A stretch of DNA of 21,131 nt from JBCDBY01 sp039182715 (GTDB lineage Bacteria; Planctomycetota; PLA2), in assembly GCA_039182715.1 (NCBI GenBank), contig JBCDBY010000039.1, positions 1 to 21,131 of the forward strand. Reading direction: 5' to 3'. The position numbers and the translations under genes are program-made. Positions 1 through 7,572 of this stretch are shown in pieces. The notes under the pieces are model-generated. The model was not told the origin of the DNA. It made no database searches and was given only the letters and a program-made list of their open reading frames with translations. The number at the start of each line of letters is the position of its first letter. Within the stretch, counting starts at the first letter, position 1.

Positions 1-1753
1 GCAGCGTCGGCACCGCGAGCCGCAGGTCGTCTTCTCCCGGCCGCAGCACCATCGGCTTCTTGTAGATGGGCCAGTTGCGGCCCTTGCTGCGAACGTACAG
101 GTAGAGGTCGTAGTTGCCCGGCTGCACGCCACTCGAACGCGCGGTGCCGTCGGGCGCGACCAGGTTCCACGAGTCGGCGCCGAGCTTGCCGCGCAGCGCG
201 ACATAGAGCGAGCCCTCGACGCCGCTCCCGTTGTAGCCGTCGATCTCGAACTGGATGCGACCCGGCTTGTCGAACTTGAAGCTGATCGTGCCGCCGCCGC
301 GCAGGTTGAACTCCTCGACGGCGCCCCCGTAGTCGCGCGTGCCGACCCGCATCTGCGCGCGGCCACCGTCCTTGCGGCCCGGCACGCGGTCGAGGAAGAC
401 CAGCCACGCCTCGTCGCGCTGCATCGCATCGACGCGGGTGGTACGCGAGCGGTTCTGCACCGTGTTCACGACGCGGAAGCTGACGTTGCCGGGAACGGGC
501 CCGCCGTCCGGACCGAGCAGCTTGACCATGACGAACGAGCCGGCGTCCGGCTCCTCGACCGACAGCTCCACCTCGGACGGCCCCTCCTTGACTTCGGCGA
601 CGGCGGAGCCGAGCAGCCGCCGCTGGTCGGTGAACGCCGCGACGAGGTAGCGGCCCGGCTCGAGGTCGAACCAGTGCGCGCGACCCGGCGTAGGCACCCG
701 CGCATGGCGGTTGGACTGGTCGGCCAGCAGCGACTCCGGCTCGACTTCGCCGCCTTCCACCTTGCGCATGCGGTACTGCACGCGCTGCGGCACGGAGTAG
801 CCCTCTGGCATGGCGAGGCGCGCGGTGAGCACCCGGCGCGCCTTGAGCTCGAGGACGATCGGCTCCTGCCCTTCCGACGCGAGAATCTCGCGCTCGACTT
901 CCTCGGACTCCATCGGCTCCGGGAGCCACAGCTCCGCTTTCACCTTGCAGCTGCCGAGCGGAAGCCGCACGGTTCCCTGCTCGCGCAGCCACGCCTCCTG
1001 GCCCCGGCCGTGCGCGCCTTCCCAGCGCAGCCACGCGTGTTCCGCCAGCGTGCCGTCGGGCTGTTTGACCTGCACGCGGATCTCGGCGATCGGCTTGGCG
1101 CCGAAGTCGACGACCGCGTCCGGCTGCACGCGACCGCGCTGGTTGAGCGGCTGGACGTCGTACTTGGGATGGAACGCGGTCAGGCGATGACGCGTGTCGG
1201 TCAAGCCGCTCATCTCGTACCGGCCGTTGGCGTCGGTCGTCGCGGTGCGTCGCGAGAACCGGCGCCAGAGTTCGTTCTCGATGGCGGACTGCGCCACGTC
1301 GCCCAGCTGTCGGTCCTCATGGGAGCGCAGGCGTGACTCGCGGGAGCGCGCGGTCAGCTCGAAGGGGCGGGTGTCCGGCACCGCCGTGATGATCACGCCG
1401 GCGACCGCATTGCCCTCCGGGTCACGCACGCTGCCGTTGAGCTTGCCGGTGCCCTGCAGCATGGCGGCCGCGATCTCGCCCTGCGTGACGTCGCCGATGC
1501 TGCTGTTCGCGCGCCGCGTCAGGGCGCGCACGTCGGCTTCGCGAGCGCGATCGTCGGGACCCGATGCTCGCGCACCGGACTCGAAGTCCGTGGCGTCCCG
1601 CGTCGCGACCGGACTCGGACGATACTCCCGTGTGCGCTCGGTCCCGGCATCACGCCCGCGCATGCGCGCCGCGCCGCCGTCCTCGCTGAACAGAATCGAC
1701 CCCGCCAGCGTCCCCGCGGCGAACGTCGCGAAGCACAGAATCAGCACCCGCAT
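1..1753 (-). CDS. Secreted CarboxypepD_reg-type protein, C-terminus outside window
   Basis: The frame is open from an ATG at 1753 to base 1 with no stop, giving 584 codons of a longer protein. The N-terminus has a hydrophobic stretch (residues 3-21) that looks like a signal peptide or anchor, then a charged low-complexity linker (about 25-95). A carboxypeptidase-regulatory-like beta-sandwich follows at about 103-200: GKLNGSVRDPEGNAVAGV opens it and TDANGRYEMSGL is its second signature, with a charged helical insert (about 130-165) between them. More beta-rich segments follow, with echoes of the fold such as GPDGGPVPGNVSF. Such domains occur in secreted or surface proteins and usually bind or scaffold rather than catalyse; no catalytic motif is visible. 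It starts 30 nt after the tamA stop and is probably the last gene seen of that operon. No Shine-Dalgarno precedes the ATG. Domain call is good; function is unknown. Confidence 0.8.
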   Translation of the reverse strand, partial: MRVLILCFATFAAGTLAGSILFSEDGGAARMRGRDAGTERTREYRPSPVATRDATDFESGARASGPDDRAREADVRALTRRANSSIGDVTQGEIAAAMLQGTGKLNGSVRDPEGNAVAGVIITAVPDTRPFELTARSRESRLRSHEDRQLGDVAQSAIENELWRRFSRRTATTDANGRYEMSGLTDTRHRLTAFHPKYDVQPLNQRGRVQPDAVVDFGAKPIAEIRVQVKQPDGTLAEHAWLRWEGAHGRGQEAWLREQGTVRLPLGSCKVKAELWLPEPMESEEVEREILASEGQEPIVLELKARRVLTARLAMPEGYSVPQRVQYRMRKVEGGEVEPESLLADQSNRHARVPTPGRAHWFDLEPGRYLVAAFTDQRRLLGSAVAEVKEGPSEVELSVEEPDAGSFVMVKLLGPDGGPVPGNVSFRVVNTVQNRSRTTRVDAMQRDEAWLVFLDRVPGRKDGGRAQMRVGTRDYGGAVEEFNLRGGGTISFKFDKPGRIQFEIDGYNGSGVEGSLYVALRGKLGADSWNLVAPDGTARSSGVQPGNYDLYLYVRSKGRNWPIYKKPMVLRPGEDDLRLAVPTL

Positions 1754-1783
1754 CGGGGGCACATTCTATACGGGCGGGGCGGC

Positions 1784-3799
1784 TCAGAAGCTGAAGCCGA
1801 ACGCGAAATGGAAGACCCAGCGCGAGTCGCCGGCGAAGAGTTCGCCCGGGTTGTAGGCGACGTCGACCCGGATCGGGCCGACCGGCAGGTAGTAGCGCAG
1901 ACCGGCGCCCACCCCGTGGCCCGGCGGGCCGTCGACGGAGAGCGCCTTCGTGGACACCATGCCGACCTCGTAGAACGTCGCGAGGTGCAGCTCGTTCCAG
2001 ATGCGCGTGCGCAGCTCGACGTGGGCCGACATGCGCGTCAGGCCGCCGATCGGCTCGCCGGTGATCGGGTCGGTGGGGCCGAGCTCGTCCTGCTCGAACG
2101 AGCGCACCGTGGTGGCGCCGCCGAGGAAGAGCCGCTTCTGGATCGGCAGCGTGATTGCGTCGTCGGTGATCGGCCGCGACTGCGCGCGGAAGCCGGTGCC
2201 GAGCACGATGCGTTCGCTCAGGCGGAAGAACCCGAACCAGCTGATGCGCAGCTCGACATAGTTGAGATCGGCGCCCAGCGCGTTGTTCGACCAGAACGCG
2301 CCGAACTCCAGGATCGATCCCTTGCCCGGCACCAGCTGCGTCTCGCGCGTGTCGCGCTCCACGCTCGCGAAGAGGCCCGCCGAGGCGAGAAACTCGCCCT
2401 CCTCGAAGTCCACCACGCTCTGGATATCGCGCGCCTCCTGCGCATCGATTTCGTAACCGGTGCGCACCGTCCAGATCTCGTTGTACTGGTGCGTGAGCGT
2501 AAGCGCGATGCGGTATCCGAATCGGGTGAACGAGGGCTCCTCGCGCTGGAAGAGCTGCCCGCTCAGCGTGAGGGTGTTCTTGCGGCCGAGCAGGAAGTTG
2601 TCGGAGATCGCGCCCTCGAGCGAGTAGCCGACGGTGCTGCCGCGCAGCGCCAGGTCGAGCCGTCGCCCGAATCCGAGAAAGTTGCGGTCCTGGTAGCGCA
2701 CGCCGCCGCGCAGCAGCTCGTAGCTGCCCCAGCCGACGTCGAACGAGATGCTGCGCGCCTCCAGCTCCTGCAGCTCGATGAGCAAATCCGCCTCCGCCGC
2801 GTCGGCGGCGCGCGCGTCGGGGCGCATGCGCACGGAACGGAAGACGCCGGTTTCGTAGAGGCGTCCCACGCTGCGGTCGATCTCGCCCTGCGACAGCACG
2901 TCGCCCTTCTCGAGGTCCACGCGGGACTTCACGAAGCGCGGTCGCGTGCGGTCGTTGCCCTCGATCCGGACCTCGCGCACGCGGTACTGCGTGCCGCGTT
3001 CGGCGAAGATCGTGATCGTGACGTTCGCCACGTCGAAGGTGCGCTCGAACGAGACCTTGGCGTCGTGATAGCCGAGGTCGAAGAGCGCCGCGCGCAGCAG
3101 GGCGGCCGCCTCGGCGGGAAGGCGGCTGTAGAACGGCTGATCGAGCATCGACCCGCGCAGGTTCTGCTCCAGCTCGTCCTCGGCGTCGCCTTCGAACTTC
3201 ACCTCCCGGACGAGATACTTGTCGCCCTGCTGCACGGGGACGGTGATGGTCGCCTCGGTCTTGGCGTCATTGAACGTCACCGTGACCGGCCCGACCTCGA
3301 CGTCGCGGAATCCGGCGAGCAGAAACGCCTTCTCGACCTCGGACGCCGACGAATCGATCTCCGACTGCCGGAAGAGCGGCCGCTCGCCCTGGGGAAACAG
3401 CGTTCCCAGCTCCTCGGGCGTCAGCTCCGTCTTGTCCGGAAAGGCGACGAGCGCGATCCGGGCCAACGGCCCCTCCTCGATCGTGAAGCGCAGGTTTTCG
3501 GGCGCCTCCTCGCTCGGCAGCAGCTCGAATCGGACCGATCCGTGCGCGTAGCCGCGGCGGCGCAGCTCCAGCTCCATCGCGTAGGCCGCGTCGAAGGCGT
3601 CCGCCGCGCGCCGGCCCCGCTTCTGGAAGGCGGAGAGTTCGCGACGCGCGGCAAAGCGAAGGTCGCGCTCGCTCACGCCTTCCTGGCCGGTCAGTTCGAC
3701 CGGAAGCGGCGGCGGTCCGGCCTCTTCGCCCTCGCCCTCGGTCTTCGAGGACTGACAGGCGAGAAGGAAGAGCAGGAAAACGAGTCCGAGCCGGCTCAA
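1784..3799 (-). CDS. tamA: TamA/TamL-like Omp85 outer-membrane assembly protein with lipoprotein signal
   Basis: This is a 671-residue Omp85-family protein. After the N-terminus come about four POTRA-like modules (roughly 35-115, 112-195, 195-275, 275-350); the last begins YRVREVRIEGNDRTRPRFV. A 16-strand-type barrel follows (about 350-671), with the conserved loop-6 motif as LGGATTVRSFEQDELGP and a terminal Phe after alternating aromatics (VFHFAFGFSF), the usual BAM recognition signal. TamA inserts or assembles outer-membrane proteins with TamB. The N-terminus LVFLLFLLACQSS is a lipobox with Cys15, so the protein is predicted to be lipidated. That resembles TamL of Bacteroidetes/Chlorobi rather than proteobacterial TamA. 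The start is a TTG at 3799 overlapping the tamB stop (TTGA), with GAGG about 11 nt upstream, which implies translational coupling. A BamA role is less likely given the tamB linkage. Confidence 0.9.
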   Translation of the reverse strand: MSRLGLVFLLFLLACQSSKTEGEGEEAGPPPLPVELTGQEGVSERDLRFAARRELSAFQKRGRRAADAFDAAYAMELELRRRGYAHGSVRFELLPSEEAPENLRFTIEEGPLARIALVAFPDKTELTPEELGTLFPQGERPLFRQSEIDSSASEVEKAFLLAGFRDVEVGPVTVTFNDAKTEATITVPVQQGDKYLVREVKFEGDAEDELEQNLRGSMLDQPFYSRLPAEAAALLRAALFDLGYHDAKVSFERTFDVANVTITIFAERGTQYRVREVRIEGNDRTRPRFVKSRVDLEKGDVLSQGEIDRSVGRLYETGVFRSVRMRPDARAADAAEADLLIELQELEARSISFDVGWGSYELLRGGVRYQDRNFLGFGRRLDLALRGSTVGYSLEGAISDNFLLGRKNTLTLSGQLFQREEPSFTRFGYRIALTLTHQYNEIWTVRTGYEIDAQEARDIQSVVDFEEGEFLASAGLFASVERDTRETQLVPGKGSILEFGAFWSNNALGADLNYVELRISWFGFFRLSERIVLGTGFRAQSRPITDDAITLPIQKRLFLGGATTVRSFEQDELGPTDPITGEPIGGLTRMSAHVELRTRIWNELHLATFYEVGMVSTKALSVDGPPGHGVGAGLRYYLPVGPIRVDVAYNPGELFAGDSRWVFHFAFGFSF

Positions 3800-6700
3800 C
3801 GGAATCGGAACCTCAGCATGACGCCGCCGTTGTAGTCGCCCCAGCGGTCGCGCTCGGCGATGGCGTACCAGCGTTCGTTGTCCGAGACGCGGAATGACGC
3901 CTCGATCGTCGGGTCGCCCGTGTTGCTGCGTTCGCGCCCGGTATCGACCTCGAAGCGCTCGATGAAGCTCTCCTCGTCGGGGTCCGACGGGCCGAGCAGA
4001 CGCTCCAGCGCGGAGCGTCCCGCGAACATGCCGGCCGACATGGCGAGGTTCTGACCCATGTTCTCCTTGAGCGTCCCGGCGGTCAGCAGCAGCAGCGCCT
4101 CGTCGCGCGGCAGCGCCGGCACCGACGTGATGAAGACCTCCGCCGTGTCGATCCTGCCGATTACCTCGACGGTCAGATCGTGGCCGAGCTTGCGCTTCTC
4201 GCCCCGGATGCGCAGGCTCGGTCGGAAGGGATCCTCCTCGGAGAAGACAACCGATCCCTGATCGATGCGCAGCCGCTCGCGCGTGATCGGGAAGGTGAAG
4301 AGCAGGTCGCGGAAGTCGAGGCGCCCGACCTGCTCGGGGACCGCGCCGGTCCCGCGAATGCGCAGATCCGCCTGGATAACCCCCTGCACCACGTTCGTGT
4401 CGACCCGGATCGTGTCGTCGGCATCGACCTGCAGGTCGAGTCGCATGGTGGAGAGCGGCCCGTCGCGAATGGAGAAGAGCTGGATGGCGCTGTCGGCCGA
4501 GGCGCCGCGCTGCGAGATGATCTTGATCGGCTGCGTGTAGAGCGCGTCGGTGACGGTCACGGTGCCGGCGACCTGCAGCGCGTCGATAGCGCCGGTGATC
4601 GCGATATCGAGGTCGGACCGCAGGCGCAGGTGCGGCGTGCGCGCCAGCAACACGTTCTTGCCGACGATCTTCACGTCCGTGGTCGGTGTGCCGCCGTAGT
4701 CGATCTGGCCGCGGATACCGATCGGGGCGTAGCCGAGCCGCGCGTCGAACTTTTCGATCGTCGCGCGCGTGCGATCGAAGACGATGCGCGCCTTGGTCTC
4801 CTGGAACGACGGGACGTCGCCCTTGAGCCGCAGCTGCGGACAGTCGAGCTCGGCGAGCCCCTCGACGACCGGCGCCTGCACCGTCCCGCTCAGGTTCACC
4901 GTCACGCGCGCCGATCCGCGGATGTCGGCGAGCGGCGACGCTTCGAGCTTGGCGAGCGGCGTCAGGTCGTCGAGCGTGAGGCCGAGCTTGCCCTCGATGT
5001 TGCTCGCCAGCAGCTTGTCACGCATCTCCGCGACGTTGCCCCAGTCGATGCCGACCGGGGACGCGAGACGGGCGTCGGTACGGATCGGGCCGATGTCGGG
5101 CGTGCGCAGCGTGGCGACGAGCTTCTCGGCGTCGCCGTTCACGAGCAAGCTCGTCTCGCCCGGCAGGCGCACGGTCGTATCCGACGTCCAACGCAGCTCC
5201 TGGATGGTGCAGGTGGCGGTCACGTCGCGGTCGGCGACGTCGACGGCGAGGTCGAGGCGATCGAAGCCGACGCCGGGCGGCAGGTCGGGGGCGAGCTTGT
5301 CGAACACGGCGTGCGCGCGCACCGTCAGTTCCGGCTTGCGGTCGGTGCCGCGCAGTCCGCCCTCGTGGACGAAGAGCGGCCAGTGTCCGGTGGCGGAGAA
5401 CTGGAGATCGGGGCCGCCGTCGATACGCAGCTCCTCGATGCGCAGCCCGTCCGCGACCTGCTCGATGGTCGCGAACACGCTCGCCTCGCGCTCGCGGAAG
5501 CGCAGCGTGGGTGCCTTCGCAACGACCTTGAAGCGCGGGTCCGCCGGGCTGCCGGATGCCGTGACCGTCGCCGATACCTTGCCCTCCGGCAGGACCAGCT
5601 CGTCCGCCTGCAGCGTCAGCTCGATCGTGTCGCGCATCGATCCGGAACCCGTCACGCGGCCTTCGAGGACACGCGCGTCGAGTCCGTCGAATCGAATGCC
5701 GTTCGCCAGCAGGGCGAGCGAGAGCGGGGCGTTGAGCGCCGCCTCGTAGTCGCCGGCGCCGGCTTGCAGGCGGGTGACCTGCGCCGTGCGCGCTCTCCAG
5801 TTCGCCTCGAGCGCGCCGTCGACCGACCAGTCGGGTGCGCGCGCGACGAGCGCGGGCACGGTCACGGTGTCGTCCTTCAGGATCGCTTCCACGCGCAGTG
5901 TGTCGATCGGCTGACCGTCGATCTCCAGCTTCTCGCCGGTGAGCTCGATGCGACCGGACGGCACGCCGTCGAAGTCGACCGCGCCGGAACCCGCGACCGC
6001 TCCGCGCAGAGGCGGGGCGCCCGGGATCAGGCGTCCGAACGCCGCCAGATCGGTGATCGCGATCTCGTAGGCGCCCTGCTTGAGCGTCTGCGCCTCCAGG
6101 TCGGCGACACCCTTGAGCTCGACGGTGCCGGGCGCGGCCTGCACGCGCATGCTCTCGAGCGCGACGCGCGGCCACTGCAGGTCGCCGACCACGCGCAGCG
6201 TCTCGATCGGGATGTCGTCGACCGCGAGCGCCGCGCCCTCCACGGTCAGCCGGCCGGTGGGAGCCAGGACGCTCCCTTGCACCTTTCCGGCCACGCTCAC
6301 GACGCCTTCGATCTTGCGGCCGAGGTCGGGCGGGAGCGAGCGTGCGTCGAGCGTGGCGTTCACCGAAAGATCGAGCGTGGTGGTCGCCCAGTCCTCCGGT
6401 TGCGCCGCGATCGTGGCGACGCCGGTCGCGACGATGGACGAAGGGCCGCGCGTGAGCGTGATCGTCTTGAGGTCGAGCAGGCGCGACTCCGGCAGCGAGG
6501 CGACGGCGCGGATACGCGGAATGTCGCCGTGCTCCGGCACGTCGACCTCGAGCGCCTCGATGTAGGTGACGAAAAGCGGGTGCTCGAAGTCGATGCGGAT
6601 GTCGCGGGCTCGAATGTCGCCGTCGAGGAAGCGCGCGTGCAGATCGTGCACGGTGGCGCCGGCCGGCGTGAGCTGCGCGTGCACGGAGTCGACGACGACC

Positions 6701-7527
6701 TCGGGGTGCGCTTCGTCGAGCAGTCGCTGCAGCGGCGCCGGCAGCAGCGTCGAGGTGAGTTTCTCGGCGCGAACGACGACTTCCTCGTCGCGGTAGCTCG
6801 CGGTCAGCGCGCCGCCGGCCAGCGCCACCGTCGCCTCGACGTCGACGCTGCCGGCCAGGACGACCTGCGCCCGCTGCGGGACGACCCCCTCGAGCTCCTG
6901 TTCGGAGGTCCAGACGAGGGTGTCCGGCGCGGTGCGCTCGATGACGCCGCCGAACCGCTCCGCCGTGACTTCGCCGGCGAGATCGAGGCCCTCGGTGTCG
7001 AGTGTGAATCGGCGTCCATCCCCTTCGACGCGCACGCGGTCGACCACGATGTCGCGCTCCGCGACGCGGACGCGCACGGAGCCGGTCAGCTCCACGGCCG
7101 GGAACGCGGGCAGCGAGGCGAGGTCGAAGGGGTCGGTCGGCTCCGGCGGGGGGGCCGGACGGTCGAGGTCGAGCTCGACGACCACCTCCTCGACCGCGAC
7201 CAGTTCGAGGGCGAGATCGAAGAGATCGAAACGCGCCTCGGCGCGGTCGAGGTCGATTCGGACGAGCGGGCCCTCGGGCGGGGGCTCGACGGTGCGCAGG
7301 CCGTGCAGTTCGAGCGTCGTGAACCAGGTGCCGCTGATGCGGTCGAGTGTGAATCGCCCCCCGAGCTGCTTGCTCATCTGCTCGGCGGCGAAGCGCGCGA
7401 GCGGCTCGGCGAGCAGGCGATCCCGAAGCAGGTACGCGCCGACCAGCAGGACCACCAGCAGCGCAAAGAGCCGCAGGGTCCATCGCAGGAAGAAACGAAA
7501 AAAGCGGCGCGCCGGTCCTCCGGACAT
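3796..7527 (-). CDS. tamB: TamB-type translocation and assembly protein (DUF490)
   Basis: The protein has 1243 residues, close to the usual TamB size. A positively charged N-terminus (about 7-15) leads into one membrane-spanning helix (about 16-32) that anchors it in the inner membrane. The rest is a long repetitive beta-rich body, as expected of the AsmA/TamB-type groove that bridges the periplasm. The C-terminal 350 or so residues match the TamB domain: repeats such as RGTGAVPEQVGRLDF, then RIDQGSVVFSEEDPFRPSL, then the PALPRDEALLLLTAG signature, and an aromatic end (GGVMLRFRFR). It works with the downstream Omp85 gene, which overlaps it by 4 nt; the order tamB then tamA is the reverse of E. 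coli. The ATG at 7527 is the only start that keeps the membrane anchor. It has no clear Shine-Dalgarno and lies inside a terminator-like hairpin (see 7498-7554). Confidence 0.92.
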   Translation of the reverse strand: MSGGPARRFFRFFLRWTLRLFALLVVLLVGAYLLRDRLLAEPLARFAAEQMSKQLGGRFTLDRISGTWFTTLELHGLRTVEPPPEGPLVRIDLDRAEARFDLFDLALELVAVEEVVVELDLDRPAPPPEPTDPFDLASLPAFPAVELTGSVRVRVAERDIVVDRVRVEGDGRRFTLDTEGLDLAGEVTAERFGGVIERTAPDTLVWTSEQELEGVVPQRAQVVLAGSVDVEATVALAGGALTASYRDEEVVVRAEKLTSTLLPAPLQRLLDEAHPEVVVDSVHAQLTPAGATVHDLHARFLDGDIRARDIRIDFEHPLFVTYIEALEVDVPEHGDIPRIRAVASLPESRLLDLKTITLTRGPSSIVATGVATIAAQPEDWATTTLDLSVNATLDARSLPPDLGRKIEGVVSVAGKVQGSVLAPTGRLTVEGAALAVDDIPIETLRVVGDLQWPRVALESMRVQAAPGTVELKGVADLEAQTLKQGAYEIAITDLAAFGRLIPGAPPLRGAVAGSGAVDFDGVPSGRIELTGEKLEIDGQPIDTLRVEAILKDDTVTVPALVARAPDWSVDGALEANWRARTAQVTRLQAGAGDYEAALNAPLSLALLANGIRFDGLDARVLEGRVTGSGSMRDTIELTLQADELVLPEGKVSATVTASGSPADPRFKVVAKAPTLRFREREASVFATIEQVADGLRIEELRIDGGPDLQFSATGHWPLFVHEGGLRGTDRKPELTVRAHAVFDKLAPDLPPGVGFDRLDLAVDVADRDVTATCTIQELRWTSDTTVRLPGETSLLVNGDAEKLVATLRTPDIGPIRTDARLASPVGIDWGNVAEMRDKLLASNIEGKLGLTLDDLTPLAKLEASPLADIRGSARVTVNLSGTVQAPVVEGLAELDCPQLRLKGDVPSFQETKARIVFDRTRATIEKFDARLGYAPIGIRGQIDYGGTPTTDVKIVGKNVLLARTPHLRLRSDLDIAITGAIDALQVAGTVTVTDALYTQPIKIISQRGASADSAIQLFSIRDGPLSTMRLDLQVDADDTIRVDTNVVQGVIQADLRIRGTGAVPEQVGRLDFRDLLFTFPITRERLRIDQGSVVFSEEDPFRPSLRIRGEKRKLGHDLTVEVIGRIDTAEVFITSVPALPRDEALLLLTAGTLKENMGQNLAMSAGMFAGRSALERLLGPSDPDEESFIERFEVDTGRERSNTGDPTIEASFRVSDNERWYAIAERDRWGDYNGGVMLRFRFR

Positions 7528-7554
7528 GGTCCGGAAGTGTACCGACGCGCCGCT
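7498..7554 (-). terminator. Terminator-like hairpin with U6 spanning the tamB start codon
   Basis: On the minus transcript, AGCGGCGCGTCGGT (7554-7541) pairs over 14 bp with ACCGGCGCGCCGCT (7516-7503), with one G-U wobble. A 5/2 internal loop leads to a second stem, TCCGGAC/GTCCGGA (7535-7529 with 7525-7519), closed by a CAT loop. Six U residues (7503-7498) follow the stem, the first of them being its last base. This is the form of a strong intrinsic terminator, and it begins 18 nt after the stop of the Fas1-SOUL gene. The tamB ATG (7527-7525) lies in the apical loop and the first base pair of the inner stem, and the U-run is part of Phe-Phe codons 9-10. It may end upstream transcripts, attenuate tamB, or control its translation. 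Confidence 0.7.
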
Positions 7555-7572
7555 GTGTTGTCCGCGTTCCGG

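Noticed and set aside
674..1856. Plus-strand frames in the first 1.9 kb
   Set aside because: They lie opposite the CarboxypepD_reg gene, whose minus-strand frame is open throughout and carries recognisable domain signatures.
1808..3835. Plus-strand frame of 675 codons opposite tamA
   Set aside because: Antisense shadow of the Omp85 gene; composition is repetitive Arg/Val/Glu/Leu and no motif is present.
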